From Sphingomonas sp. SCN 67-18 (GTDB taxonomy: Bacteria > Pseudomonadota > Alphaproteobacteria > Sphingomonadales > Sphingomonadaceae), in NCBI RefSeq assembly GCF_001724715.1, contig NZ_MEFG01000017.1, positions 115,525 to 179,524 on the forward strand: a stretch of DNA of 64,000 nt, written 5' to 3'. Shown here one piece after another: positions 38,648 through 48,549 of this stretch. A program made the position numbers and the translations under genes. Each line of letters starts with the position of its first letter. The stretch's first letter is position 1. Below the pieces are notes generated by a model. That model made no database searches. It worked only from the letters and a program-made list of their open reading frames with translations, and was not told the DNA's origin.

Positions 38648-40703
38648 TCAGCCGGACCTGAGCAGGTTCACCCCGGCGTCGCGTTCGAACAGATAGAGGG
38701 CCAGCCGCGCGGCGCGGCCCCGCTCGCCCTCCAGCCCGCCATCGCGATCGACCAGCAGGCGCGCATCGTCGCTCGCCATCGGCAGCAACGCCTGCAGCAT
38801 CTCCGCATCCGCCAGCCTGAACTGGTGCTCGCCCGACTGGCGGGTGCCGAGCAGCTCGCCCGCGCCGCGCAGCCGCCTCCTCTGCGATGCGAAAGCCGTC
38901 ATTGGTCTCGCGCATCAGCGCAAGGCGGGCACGCCCCGTCTCGCTGAGCGCATTGCCCCTGAGCAACAGGCAGATGGAACGCTTGTCCCCGCGCCCCACC
39001 CGGCCGCGCAACTGGTGAAGCTGGGCGAGGCCGAACCGTTCCGCGCCCTCGACGATCATCAGCGTGGCGTTGGGCACGTCCACGCCAACCTCGATCACCG
39101 TCGTCGCCACCAGGACGGCCACCTCGCCGCGCTGGAAGGCCGCCATCACGGCGTCCTTCTCGGGGCCCTTCATGCGGCCGTGCACCAGCCCGATCCTTTC
39201 GCCGAACCGCAGCTTCAGCGCCGCCGCCCGCGCCTCCGCCGCGGCCTGATCGCTGGTCTCGCTCTCCTCCACCAGCGGGCAGACCCAATAGGCCTGGCCA
39301 TTGTCCGCGATATGCCGGGCCAGCCCGTCCACCACCTCGCCCAGCCGCGCATCGGAAAGCACCCGCGTTTCGATCGGCTGGCGGCCGGGCGGCATCTCGT
39401 CCAGCCGGCTGACGTCCATTTCGCCATAATGGGTGAGGGTCAGCGTGCGCGGAATGGGCGTCGCCGTCATCACCAGCAGGTGCGGCGGCCGCTCCGCCTT
39501 TTGCGCCAGCATCAGCCGCTGGGCGACGCCGAAGCGATGTTGCTCGTCAACCACCGCCAGCCCCAGCCGCTTGTAGGCGACCGCTTCCTGAAAGATCGCA
39601 TGGGTGCCGATCAATATGTCGATGGACCCGTCCGCCAGCCCCATCAACGTCGATTCACGCACCTTGCCCTTTTCCCGCCCGGTCAGGATCGCCACCGTGA
39701 CCGGCAGGCCCGCGAGCATCCGGCTGATCGTGGCATGATGCTGGCGGGCGAGGATCTCGGTAGGCGCCAGCAGCGCGCCCTGCGCTCCGGCCTCCACCGC
39801 GATGAGCAGCGCCATCAGCGCCACCAGCGTCTTGCCCGATCCGACATCGCCCTGCAGCAGCCTGAGCATCGGCGTCGCCTGTTGCAGATCGCCCGCAATC
39901 TCGTCGATCGCGCGGCGTTGCGCGCCGGTGGGCGCATAGGGCAGCGCCAGCGCATCGCGCAGCCGCCCGTCGCCGTTCAGCGGCTCACCACGCCTTTTGC
40001 GTGACGAAGCGCGGACCAGCATCAAGGCGAGCTGGTTGGCGAAAATCTCGTCATAGGCCAGCCGCTCGCGCGCCAGCCGGTCGCCCGGCTCGGCATGGGC
40101 GCGGGCCAGCGCCTCGCGCCAGGTCGCCCAGCCCCGTTTCGCGACCACGCTCGGCTCGATCCATTCCGGCAATAGCGGCGCGCGTTCCAGGGCCTGCGCG
40201 ACCAGCATCGCCACGCGCTTGCCGGTCAACCCCTCCGACAGCGGATAGACCGGCTCGCGTTCCGGCAGATCGCCCGCCTCCGCCGGCGGCAGGACATGGT
40301 CGGGGTGGACGATCTGCAGTTCCTGACCGTAGCTTTCCAGCTTGCCGGAGACGATCCGCGCCTCGCCCAGCGGCAACAGCTTCTTCGCCCAGCCGGGATT
40401 GCCGCCGAAATAGACGAGACTGACGACATCGCCGGTTTCGTCCGCCGCCTGCACGCGGAACGGGCCGCGCATGCCGCCCTGGCGATAATCCACCGCGGTC
40501 AGGCGGATGGTGATGACCTGCCCCGGTTCGGCCTGATCCAGCCGGTCGACCGGCCTGCGGTCGATCCATCCGCTCGGCAGGTGAAAGGCTACGTCGACCG
40601 CGCGCGCCAGCCCAAGCCGTTCCAGCGGGCGGGCCAGTTGCGGCCCGACACCCTTCAACGCCTGAATTTCGGCGAACAGCGGATTGAGAAGTTCGGGTCG
40701 CAT
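38648..40703 (-). pseudogene. recG: ATP-dependent DNA helicase RecG, frameshifted near the C-terminus
   Basis: RecG remodels stalled replication forks and Holliday junctions. The first 609 codons are intact: wedge domain, Walker A LLQGDVGSGKTLVALMAL, DEQHRFGVAQR, TATPIPRTL, and motif VI QLRGRVGRG. After RIAEE the frame breaks at 38877/38876. The homologous C-terminus RLRGAGELLGTRQSG onward continues in another frame and ends at the TGA at 38650-38648. The natural frame needs GA(C/T)CTG here, so 5 nt appear lost: 2056 nt is not divisible by three, 2061 is. The shifted frame adds 88 unrelated residues and reads into the PilZ gene to 38610. The TRG translocation motif is lost. Confidence 0.88.
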
Positions 40704-40781
40704 GGCTATCTGACCCCTTCCTTACCGCCCAGCCGGCAGGCCCGCCAGCGCCCGCCGGCCGTTTTGCATTGGATTTATCCG

Positions 40782-41048
40782 TTGGACCGCGACACTCGAT
40801 TGAAACGCCTCGGCTTTCGCGCCTGGCACCGGGGCACCAAGGAGGCGGACCTGCTGGTCGGCGGCTTTTTCGACCGCCATGCGCAAAGCTGGAGCGACGA
40901 GGAAATCGGCTGGTACGAACGGCTGATGGACGAGCAGGATGTGGACATCATGGCCTGGGCCATCGGCTCCGCCACTGTGCCCGCCGAGATTGACGGGCCG
41001 ATGATGCAGGCGATGCGCCGGCTGGATTATATCGCGACCGCCCGGTGA
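40782..41048 (+). CDS. sdhE: FAD assembly factor SdhE
   Basis: The 88-residue protein promotes covalent attachment of FAD to the succinate dehydrogenase flavoprotein. The signature RGTKEADLLVGGFFDRHAQS resembles the family's RGxxE motif, followed by WYERLMDEQDVDIMAWAIG. No ATG is available at the N-terminus; the TTG at 40782 gives MDRDTRLKRLGFRAWHRG, matching homologues. A TTG at 40800 is also possible. Its stop overlaps the mfd GTG start, and it is divergent from recG. Confidence 0.88.
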   Translation: MDRDTRLKRLGFRAWHRGTKEADLLVGGFFDRHAQSWSDEEIGWYERLMDEQDVDIMAWAIGSATVPAEIDGPMMQAMRRLDYIATAR

Positions 41049-44000
41049 CCACGCCGCTCTCCCGTATCGTCGACGCCCGGCAGCCGCTCACCCTGGCCGG
41101 CGCGCCGACGGGGTTTCTGCCATGGCTGATGGCGGATCTGGCCCGTGCGGCGAAAGGCCGGGCGGTGTTCATCGCGGCCGACGAGGCGGCGATGCGGGGA
41201 CTGGCCGAGACCGCGGGCTATTTCGCGCCGGAACTGGACATCCTCACCTACCCGGCCTGGGACTGCCTGCCCTATGACCGCGCCTCGCCCTCGCTGCGCG
41301 TCACCGCCGAGCGGCTGACGACGCTGCAGGCCCTTCAACGCGCGCCGGATCGGCCGCAATTGCTGGTCACCACCGTCAACGCGGCGACCCAACGCACCCT
41401 GACCCCGTTCCGCATCCGCCAGCTGGTGGCGCGGCTGGCCCCGGGCGAGCGGATCGGCCGCGACGCGCTGGCCGCGCTGTTGCAGGCCAATGGCTATGTC
41501 CGCACCGACACGGTGGCCGATGCCGGCGAATATGCCGTGCGCGGCGGGCTGGTCGATCTCTTCCCCTCCGGCGAGACGCAGGCGTTGCGGCTGGATTTCT
41601 TCGGCGACGAGATCGAAAGCGTGCGCCGGTTCGACCCGGCGGACCAGCGCAGCACCGGGCAGGTGGACGGATTCACCTTGTTGCCCGCGTCCGAGGCGCT
41701 GCTCGATGCCGACAGCATCAAGCGGTTCCGGGGGCGCTACCGCGAAATGTTCGGCGCCACCGCCACCGGCGATCCGCTCTATCAGGCGATATCCGAAGGG
41801 CGGCGGCTGGCCGGCATGGAGCATTGGCTGCCGCTGTTCGAGGAACGGCTGGAAAGCCTGTTCGACCATCTGGGCGAAGGGGCGCTCATTATCCGCGATA
41901 TCGGCGCGGTCGCGGCCGCCGAGCAGCGTTTCGAGGCGATCGGCGACTATCATGCCAACCGCACCCGTGCCCAATCCGCCGATCCGGGCAGCTATCGCCC
42001 GCTTGAACCCGCCACCCTCTATCTGTCCGCCGAGGACTGGGCTTCCGCGGTCACGGAACGGCCGATCCACCTGACATCGCCCTTCCACGAGCCGGAAAGC
42101 GGCACGGTTATCGATTTCGGGGTCGACGGCCCCCGCGATTTCGCGCCCGAGCGGGCGCAGAACGCCAATGTCTATGAAAGCGTGACCGCGCATCTTGCCG
42201 CGCTGAAGCGGAGCGGACGCAAGCCTGTGCTCGCCAGCTATTCGGCGGGCGCGCGGGAGCGGCTGGGCGGCCTGCTGGCCGATCATGGGCTGAAGGGCGC
42301 GGTGCTGGCGGGCGGATGGCAGGAGGCGCAAGGGCTGGCGGCGTCCGCCGGGGCCGCGCTGATCGTGCTGCCGCTGGATCATGGCTTTACCACGCCGGAC
42401 GTCGCGCTGCTGACCGAGCAGGACATGCTCGGCGACCGGCTGGTCCGCAGGGCGAAGCGGCGCAAGAACGCCGATGCGTTCCTGAACGAGCTGGCGACGC
42501 TCAGCCCGGGCGATCTGGTCGTCCATGTCGACCATGGCATCGGCCGTTATGAAGGGCTGATGTCGATCCCGGTCGGCAAGGCCCCGCACGATTGCGTCGC
42601 GCTGGAATATGCGGGCGGCGACAAGCTCTACGTGCCTGTCGAGAATATCGACGTGCTGTCGCGCTATGGGTCCGACAGCGAGGGCGTAGGGCTGGACAGG
42701 CTGGGCGGCGAGGCCTGGCAGCGGCGCAAGGCCGCGATGAAGGAGCGCATCCGCGCCATCGCCGGAGAGCTGATCGCCACCGCCGCCGCCCGCGCGCTGC
42801 GCCCCGCCGCAATCGCCGAGCCGGATGCGGGCGGATATCCGGCCTTTGTCGACCGATTCCCCTATCAGGAAACCGACGATCAGGACCGAGCGATCGGCGA
42901 TGTCGTCGCCGATCTCGCCTCCGGCCGGCCGATGGACCGGCTGGTGTGCGGCGACGTGGGCTTCGGCAAGACGGAGGTGGCGCTGCGCGCCGCGTTCGTC
43001 GCCGCGATGGCCGGGATGCAGGTGGCCATCGTCTGCCCGACCACGCTGCTCGCCCGGCAGCATTATCTGAATTTCACCGAACGCTTTCACGGCTTCCCGA
43101 TGAAAACGGGCCGCCTTTCGCGCCTCGTCCCGGCGGCGGAGGCAAAGGCGGTGAAGGAAGGGCTGGCCGACGGCACCGTCGATATCGTGGTCGGCACCCA
43201 TGCGCTGCTTGCCAAGGGCATCGAATTCAAGCGGCTGGGGCTGGTGGTGGTGGATGAGGAACAGCGTTTCGGCGTTGTCCACAAGGAGCGGCTGAAGGCG
43301 CTGAAGACCGATGTCCACCAGTTGACCCTGACCGCGACGCCCATTCCCCGCACGCTGCAGATGGCGATGTCCGGCCTGCGCGAACTCTCGGTCATCCAGA
43401 CGCCGCCCGTCGACCGGCTGGCTGTCCGCACCTATGTGATGCCGTGGGACCCGGTGGTGATCCGCGAGGCGCTGCTCCGCGAGCATTATCGTGGCGGCCA
43501 GAGCTTCTTCGTCACGCCGCGCATCGCGGACCTGCCGGATATCGAGACCTTCCTGCGCGAGGAAGTGCCCGAAATCCGCTACATCGTCGCCCATGGCCAG
43601 ATGGCGCCCGGCATGGTGGAAGAGCGCATGTCTGCTTTTTACGACAAGCGTTACGACGTGCTGCTGTCCACCACCATCGTCGAAAGCGGGCTGGACATCC
43701 CCAGCGCCAACACGCTGATCGTCCACCGCGCGGATCGTTTTGGCCTGGCGCAACTCTACCAAATCCGCGGCCGCGTGGGCCGGTCCAAGACGCGCGCTTA
43801 TGCCTATATGACCACGCCGGCCCAGCGCATCCTCACCGAAACGGCGGAAAAGCGGCTGAAAATCCTGTCAGACCTCGACACGCTGGGCGCGGGCTTCCAG
43901 CTTGCCAGCCACGATCTCGACATTCGCGGCGCGGGCAATCTGCTGGGCGACGAGCAGTCGGGCCATATCAAGGAAGTCGGCTTCGAACTCTATCAGTCGA

Positions 44001-44512
44001 TGCTGGAGGAGGCGATCCTGGAAGCCAAGGCCGGCGGGATCGCGGCGGAAACGCGCACGGATTCATTGTCTCCGCAGATCACCGTCGATGCGCCGATCAT
44101 GGTGCCGGAAGAGTATGTGCCGGACCTGGACCTGCGCATGGGCCTGTATCGGCGCATGAACGAACTGGAAAACCGGCAGGCGATCGAGGCGTTCGCTGCC
44201 GAGCTGATCGACCGTTTCGGTCCCCTGCCCGACGCGACCGACAATCTGCTGAAGCTGATCGAGATCAAGCTCAACGCCCGCAAGGCCCATGTCGCCAAGA
44301 TCGATGTCGGCCAGCGCGGGGCGCTGGTCAGCTTCCACAATGACCGGTTCCCCGATCTGCCCGGCCTGCTCGGCTATGTCGCGCGGCTGAACGGCGTCGC
44401 CAAGCTGCGTCCGGACAGCAAGCTCGTCATCAACCGCGCCTGGGCCGACCCCAAGGCCCGCCTCCACGGCGCGCTTCAGCTCTCCAAGGGATTGGCAAAG
44501 ATATTGGCGTAA
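41045..44512 (+). CDS. mfd: Transcription-repair coupling factor Mfd
   Basis: The 1155-residue ATPase removes stalled RNA polymerase and recruits UvrA. In order it has an N-terminal UvrB-homology region, the polymerase-interacting domain (LSPGDLVVHVDHGIGRYEGL), and RecG-like motor domains with Walker A CGDVGFGKTEVALRAAF, DEEQRF, TATPIPRTLQMAMSG and QIRGRVGRS. An intact TRG motif (DLDIRGAGNLLGDEQSG) follows, then the UvrA-binding C-terminal domain. It starts at a GTG overlapping the sdhE stop. The convergent next gene ends 12 nt away. Confidence 0.96.
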   Translation: MTTPLSRIVDARQPLTLAGAPTGFLPWLMADLARAAKGRAVFIAADEAAMRGLAETAGYFAPELDILTYPAWDCLPYDRASPSLRVTAERLTTLQALQRAPDRPQLLVTTVNAATQRTLTPFRIRQLVARLAPGERIGRDALAALLQANGYVRTDTVADAGEYAVRGGLVDLFPSGETQALRLDFFGDEIESVRRFDPADQRSTGQVDGFTLLPASEALLDADSIKRFRGRYREMFGATATGDPLYQAISEGRRLAGMEHWLPLFEERLESLFDHLGEGALIIRDIGAVAAAEQRFEAIGDYHANRTRAQSADPGSYRPLEPATLYLSAEDWASAVTERPIHLTSPFHEPESGTVIDFGVDGPRDFAPERAQNANVYESVTAHLAALKRSGRKPVLASYSAGARERLGGLLADHGLKGAVLAGGWQEAQGLAASAGAALIVLPLDHGFTTPDVALLTEQDMLGDRLVRRAKRRKNADAFLNELATLSPGDLVVHVDHGIGRYEGLMSIPVGKAPHDCVALEYAGGDKLYVPVENIDVLSRYGSDSEGVGLDRLGGEAWQRRKAAMKERIRAIAGELIATAAARALRPAAIAEPDAGGYPAFVDRFPYQETDDQDRAIGDVVADLASGRPMDRLVCGDVGFGKTEVALRAAFVAAMAGMQVAIVCPTTLLARQHYLNFTERFHGFPMKTGRLSRLVPAAEAKAVKEGLADGTVDIVVGTHALLAKGIEFKRLGLVVVDEEQRFGVVHKERLKALKTDVHQLTLTATPIPRTLQMAMSGLRELSVIQTPPVDRLAVRTYVMPWDPVVIREALLREHYRGGQSFFVTPRIADLPDIETFLREEVPEIRYIVAHGQMAPGMVEERMSAFYDKRYDVLLSTTIVESGLDIPSANTLIVHRADRFGLAQLYQIRGRVGRSKTRAYAYMTTPAQRILTETAEKRLKILSDLDTLGAGFQLASHDLDIRGAGNLLGDEQSGHIKEVGFELYQSMLEEAILEAKAGGIAAETRTDSLSPQITVDAPIMVPEEYVPDLDLRMGLYRRMNELENRQAIEAFAAELIDRFGPLPDATDNLLKLIEIKLNARKAHVAKIDVGQRGALVSFHNDRFPDLPGLLGYVARLNGVAKLRPDSKLVINRAWADPKARLHGALQLSKGLAKILA

Positions 44513-44524
44513 AGGCGTTCACGC

Positions 44525-46492
44525 TCAGGGAATACTGAACCGGACCCCGCGGGTCATGGCGCCACAGCCAAGATCGGTTTCCGGCCGGAAGCTGGCGCGG
44601 TAGCGCGCGCCCTCCAAGATCTTCTCCGACGCATCGGCAAATACTTCGGGCGGGTACGCCATGATGGTCCTGACGTTGCGCGTCTTTCCATCGGCCCCAA
44701 TATCGAATTCGAGCATCGTCCAGCCCTCGAACCCCCACTTCAATGCGGCATCGGGAAAATCGTTGGAAGACCCTGTCCCGCCCATCGGAACCGGCGGCTT
44801 ATCGATAAGCGCGCATTGCCCGGCACTGAGGCCTGTCCTGTCATAGGCTGCGCGGGCGGCATCCAGCCGTTTTTCCGACGCCTCCAAATTGGCAAGCGCC
44901 ACAAGGGCGCTGATTTTGATCGGATGATGGTCATCCAGCGCCTTGTCGTTCGTGACCGCCTCTACCGCAGCCCTTTCTTTCTTGCCTGCGCGCGCCCAGC
45001 CGTAATTTTCCGCGAGCGCCATGTTCACCGTAGCCCGCGATACCGGGTCCTGAGCGATATCCGGATCAAGCAGCAATGCGGTCAGCCGATTGCTGCTTTC
45101 AGTGGAAAACGTGCCCTTGGGGGCGTAGGCGTTCGCGATCGCGACCGACAGCTTCGCAGCGGCGGGCGCGTCTGATTGGCGAACCAGCGTCAGCGCCTCG
45201 CGCGACGCAATGTCCGTATCCGCACGGCCTACCTGTGGACTGCGGTAGCGATTCACGAGCGCGGCAAGGCGCGCGTAAATATCGCCGTCAGCCGCCGCCT
45301 TTAGTTCTTCGTCCAGCGTCTTGAGCGGAACCGCGACCAATTCCGGCGCGGAACAAACGGGCTTTCCATGGCTTGCCAGCCACTGATCGAGCGCCATGCC
45401 CGCTTCGTAACTGAGCGGTGGGCGCTGCTGCGCATTCGAGCAGCGCACCTGAACCCGGGTCGCGTTCAGGAACAGGCGCGGTATCTTGGCGATACTTTCC
45501 GGCTGCCACACCCAGTTTGTCGTGCCGCGCGCAAAATCATATGCAACCTCACCCGGCCGCGAGGAATATACCGGCTGGGCCGTGAGGACCGCGCCCGTTT
45601 CCGGATCGATGGTCAGCTCTATTATGGCAAAATCTTCCGGCTTGATATTGGCGATACCCCCGCACGGCACCGGTTGCCTGTTGGCCGGCACGTCGAGTTG
45701 CTGGCGCGTCCGCCCCGCGCCGGTATAGGCAAAATATTCCCGCGCCTTGTCGGCATCGCCAAGCCGGAGATAAGCGACCGCGGCGTCGGCCCGGACGGTC
45801 AGCTCCGTCGCATTCACCCTGAGGTCCAGCCCGCCCTTCAGCGAGACCGCGCGGGTCAGTGCATCCCGCGCTTCGGCGAGACGGTCCATGTTGAGCAGGA
45901 CCCGCCCCTTCACCCCCAGAACGGTTGCCAGTTCGCGTTTGCCGAGCTCCGAGGATTGGGCGAGCGCCAGTGCCGCATCGGCATGGGCAAGCGCATTCGT
46001 CGCATCGACGAACATTTCGGTTCGCGCGAGGCTGGTCAGGGCGACAATCCGGGTGGTTACATTCGTGCTGATCTCGGAAAGTTTCAGGAACTGCGCATGG
46101 GCGCCTGCATGATCCAGATCCACTTCCAGCAAATTGCCATATGCGAATATCGCGGCCTCACGCTGCGGCGCCAGGTCCGGCTTGGCCAAGCCTTGCTCGA
46201 CAAGCGCCGTGGCGTAAAACGCCCGTGCATCGTCGAATCGCTTGAGAAACATATAGGCTTGCGCCTTGAGGATACGCACCAATGCAAGGTTGATCGGGCT
46301 CCGCCGCTTGACGAGATCGGCCTCCAGCGCGTCCAGTTCGAGGAGCGCACGCTCCGGCTCGTTGGCGTCCAGCCTGGCATTGGCCGAATCGAAGCGCTGC
46401 TGCACGGAAAGGGTTTGCACTTGAGGGGGCGGAGAAGCCTGAGCCGGCGCCGCGGCGATCAGCATCATGCCCGAAAACGCCATGGCAATCAT
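44525..46492 (-). CDS. Periplasmic TPR protein with C-terminal TonB-like domain
   Basis: The 655-residue protein starts with a signal peptide (MIAMAFSGMMLIAAAPAQA). TPR-like helical repeats fill about residues 25-270 (ARLDANEPERALLELDALEA, LAKPDLAPQREAAIFAYGNL) and a second block about 400-560. A middle domain with cysteines follows the first block. The C-terminus (GFEGWTMLEFDIGADGKTRN to RYRASF) matches the TonB C-terminal fold. No exbB/exbD or TonB-box partner is nearby. The TonB-like domain without a membrane anchor suggests a periplasmic scaffold. The start at 46492 is chosen because of the signal peptide and GTGGGGGTGTC before it. Confidence 0.7.
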   Translation of the reverse strand: MIAMAFSGMMLIAAAPAQASPPPQVQTLSVQQRFDSANARLDANEPERALLELDALEADLVKRRSPINLALVRILKAQAYMFLKRFDDARAFYATALVEQGLAKPDLAPQREAAIFAYGNLLEVDLDHAGAHAQFLKLSEISTNVTTRIVALTSLARTEMFVDATNALAHADAALALAQSSELGKRELATVLGVKGRVLLNMDRLAEARDALTRAVSLKGGLDLRVNATELTVRADAAVAYLRLGDADKAREYFAYTGAGRTRQQLDVPANRQPVPCGGIANIKPEDFAIIELTIDPETGAVLTAQPVYSSRPGEVAYDFARGTTNWVWQPESIAKIPRLFLNATRVQVRCSNAQQRPPLSYEAGMALDQWLASHGKPVCSAPELVAVPLKTLDEELKAAADGDIYARLAALVNRYRSPQVGRADTDIASREALTLVRQSDAPAAAKLSVAIANAYAPKGTFSTESSNRLTALLLDPDIAQDPVSRATVNMALAENYGWARAGKKERAAVEAVTNDKALDDHHPIKISALVALANLEASEKRLDAARAAYDRTGLSAGQCALIDKPPVPMGGTGSSNDFPDAALKWGFEGWTMLEFDIGADGKTRNVRTIMAYPPEVFADASEKILEGARYRASFRPETDLGCGAMTRGVRFSIP

Positions 46493-46554
46493 TGTCCGAC
46501 ACCCCCACGAAAATCCAGCAAGGCATAATTTCGCGAAAAATGAGGTGGATGCAA

Positions 46555-46925
46555 GTGCCAGAGGGTCTGTAAGCCGGGTTCTGTCCACCCTTTCGGGATG
46601 GGCGACCATTCCTCTAGGCGGCGGATTGCTCCGCCGCTCAAGCGACCAACCCGGGCGACGGGGCGGAACGAGCCCCATATGCCGCCCCTATTCGGTCTTG
46701 CTCCCGGTGGGGTTTGCAATGCCGCTTCCGTTACCGGCCGCGCGGTGCGCTCTTACCGCACCCTTTCACCTTCGCAGGGCCGAAGCCTGTGCGACCTGCT
46801 CTCTGTTGCACTGTCCCTGGGGTCGCCCCCGCCGGGCGTTACCCGGCACCGCCGTTCCGTGGAGCCCGGACTTTCCTCGGCCAGCTTGCGCTGGACGCGG
46901 CCGCCCGACCCTCTGGCCCGCCCCT
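46555..46925 (-). ncRNA. rnpB: RNase P RNA (bacterial type A)
   Basis: The catalytic RNA that matures tRNA 5' ends is read on the minus strand. Hallmarks are GAGGAAAGTCCGGGCTCC (complement of 46861-46878), GGTAAGAGCGCACCG, and AGAACCCGGCTTA near the 3' end (about 46570-46584). The 5' GGGCCAGAGGGTC pairs with the 3' GACCCTCTGGC to close the molecule. Ends are approximate, within about 5 nt. It begins right after the amidase stop codon, so its promoter must lie within the end of that gene. Confidence 0.95.
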
Positions 46926-46926
46926 G

Positions 46927-47619
46927 TTAATCGTCTCCTTGTGGTTTGGGAAGCAGAAGCGCGAGCAGGAGCGCTCGGCATTCCCCATCCACCTCGCCGT
47001 CGATCAGTTCGGGGCGGAAACGGCGCTGGAAGGCGCGGATCGCGGCCATCGGCTCGCTGACGTCGTAGCCGAAGCGTTCCAGCGCCAGCAGGAATCCGGC
47101 CTCGCTCCAGTTCGGGTCCATCAGCCCCCGGGTCGGACGCGGCAAGGCGAGGCGCAGCCGGGCGAGGCGATACCAGGGGAAAAGCTCGCCAGGGTCGGTC
47201 TTGCGCGCCGGGGCGATATCCGAATGGCCGACGATATTGCCGCGCGTGATGCCGTGGCGTTCGACGATATCGGCGACCAGCGGCACCAGCGCGTCGATCT
47301 GTTCTTCGGGAAAGGGCCGATAGCCCCATTCATGGCCTGGATTGACGATCTCTATGCCGATGCTGGCGCTGTTCACATCATCTATGTCGCGCCAGTGGGA
47401 TTTGCCGGCATGCCAGGCGCGCCGATGTTCCGGCACCATGCGGATGACCTGCCCGTCTTCCTGCACCAGATAATGCGCGGAAACCTTGGCTTCCGGATCA
47501 GTCAGCCGGGCGATCGCCCCGGCGGCGTCGGGCATGCCGGTATAATGGAGCACGAGCATCGTGACCGGCAGCGCGCGCGCATCATGATTTGGCGACAGAA
47601 TCTCGATCACGTCCCGCAT
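46927..47619 (-). CDS. N-acetylmuramoyl-L-alanine amidase (AmiD/AmpD type)
   Basis: The 230-residue zinc amidase cleaves between MurNAc and the stem peptide. The first zinc histidine is in VLHYTGM (H25). VSAHYLVQEDGQV and EIVNPGHEWGYRPFPEEQI are typical Amidase_2 motifs, and GHSDIAPARKTDPG supplies the second zinc histidine and the aspartate ligand. A short C-terminal peptidoglycan-binding-like region (about 165-225) follows. No signal peptide is evident, as in cytoplasmic AmpD. It overlaps the upstream EamA gene by 38 nt. Confidence 0.9.
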   Translation of the reverse strand: MRDVIEILSPNHDARALPVTMLVLHYTGMPDAAGAIARLTDPEAKVSAHYLVQEDGQVIRMVPEHRRAWHAGKSHWRDIDDVNSASIGIEIVNPGHEWGYRPFPEEQIDALVPLVADIVERHGITRGNIVGHSDIAPARKTDPGELFPWYRLARLRLALPRPTRGLMDPNWSEAGFLLALERFGYDVSEPMAAIRAFQRRFRPELIDGEVDGECRALLLALLLPKPQGDD

Positions 47620-48508
47620 CCGCCGCTTCCTTCACACGCGCCGTCCGGATTGTGACGATGGCCACCCCGGTCAGCGCGACCACACCGCCCAAAATCATCA
47701 TCGGCGTCAAGGGCGTTGCGAAGAACAGGCTGGCGACGATTACCGAAATGACGGGCGCGGCCAGCGTCAGCGGCACTACCGACGAGACCGGATGTCGCTG
47801 CAGCAACCACGACATCGCCCCCTGCCCGATCACCGTCGACCCGGCGGCGGAAAAGACGATCCAGCCGAAATCGGCGAGCGGGATGGCCGGGATCGCCCGC
47901 ACCGCCTGCGGTTCGAACCACAGGGCGACGGGCAGCAGCACCAGCGCGCCCATCAGCCCGACCCAGGCATAGATGGTCAGCACCGGCACGCCGATCAGCC
48001 GGCGCTGGATCAGCGAGCAGGCGGCCCAGATGAAGCTGCCGATAGCGGTCAGGCCGATGCCGAGCGATTCCGACGCGATGGCGGGATCGAACACCAGCAT
48101 GGCGACGCCGCCCATGGCGAGCGCCACCCCGCCGAGGCGGGCGAGGTGGATGCGTTCCTTGAGCACGATCACCGCCAGCAGCATCGAGAACGGCACGCCG
48201 AGCTGCCCGGCAATGGCGAGCGCGCTGACATTGTCGGCCACCGCCAGCGACAGGTTGATCGCGACGTAGAAAAGGCCGCCGGAGAGCGCGCCCAGCGCCA
48301 GCAAGGCGCGCATCCGCCCCGGCACGATCCTGAGCGCGGGCAGGCAGATGGCGAAGACGAGAAGCTGGCGCAGCAGCGCGGCGGTGAACGGCTCCACCGC
48401 GTCCACCGCCATCTTCACCGCGATGATGTTCAACCCCCACAGGATGTTCATGGCGGCCGCGACGGCGAAGTCGCGTGGCCCCATGCCGGATGGCGGCGCG
48501 GCGGTCAT
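47582..48508 (-). CDS. EamA-family (DMT superfamily) transporter
   Basis: The 308-residue membrane protein has ten predicted transmembrane helices in two EamA repeats (AAAMNILWGLNIIAVKMAV in the first; TIYAWVGLMGALVLLPVALW and AAPVISVIVASLFFATPLTP in the second). Members export amino acids or metabolites; the substrate is unknown. The ATG at 48508 is preferred for the hydrophobic N-terminus. The gene overlaps the amidase start by 38 nt and follows cheR on the same strand by 41 nt. Confidence 0.86.
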   Translation of the reverse strand: MTAAPPSGMGPRDFAVAAAMNILWGLNIIAVKMAVDAVEPFTAALLRQLLVFAICLPALRIVPGRMRALLALGALSGGLFYVAINLSLAVADNVSALAIAGQLGVPFSMLLAVIVLKERIHLARLGGVALAMGGVAMLVFDPAIASESLGIGLTAIGSFIWAACSLIQRRLIGVPVLTIYAWVGLMGALVLLPVALWFEPQAVRAIPAIPLADFGWIVFSAAGSTVIGQGAMSWLLQRHPVSSVVPLTLAAPVISVIVASLFFATPLTPMMILGGVVALTGVAIVTIRTARVKEAADAGRDRDSVAKS

Positions 48509-48549
48509 GACGGGCTTAAACCCGCAAAGCGACACCCTTTCAAGGCCGA

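Noticed and set aside
38860..38900. Programmed +1 frameshift producing full-length RecG
   Set aside because: There is no slow codon, stop codon or slippery run at the junction, and the two codons expected by homology are missing, which points to a deletion rather than recoding.
41027..43762. 911-codon reverse-strand open frame inside mfd
   Set aside because: It is a shadow of mfd caused by GC-rich third positions. The translation is rich in Arg, Gly, His and Gln without any domain.
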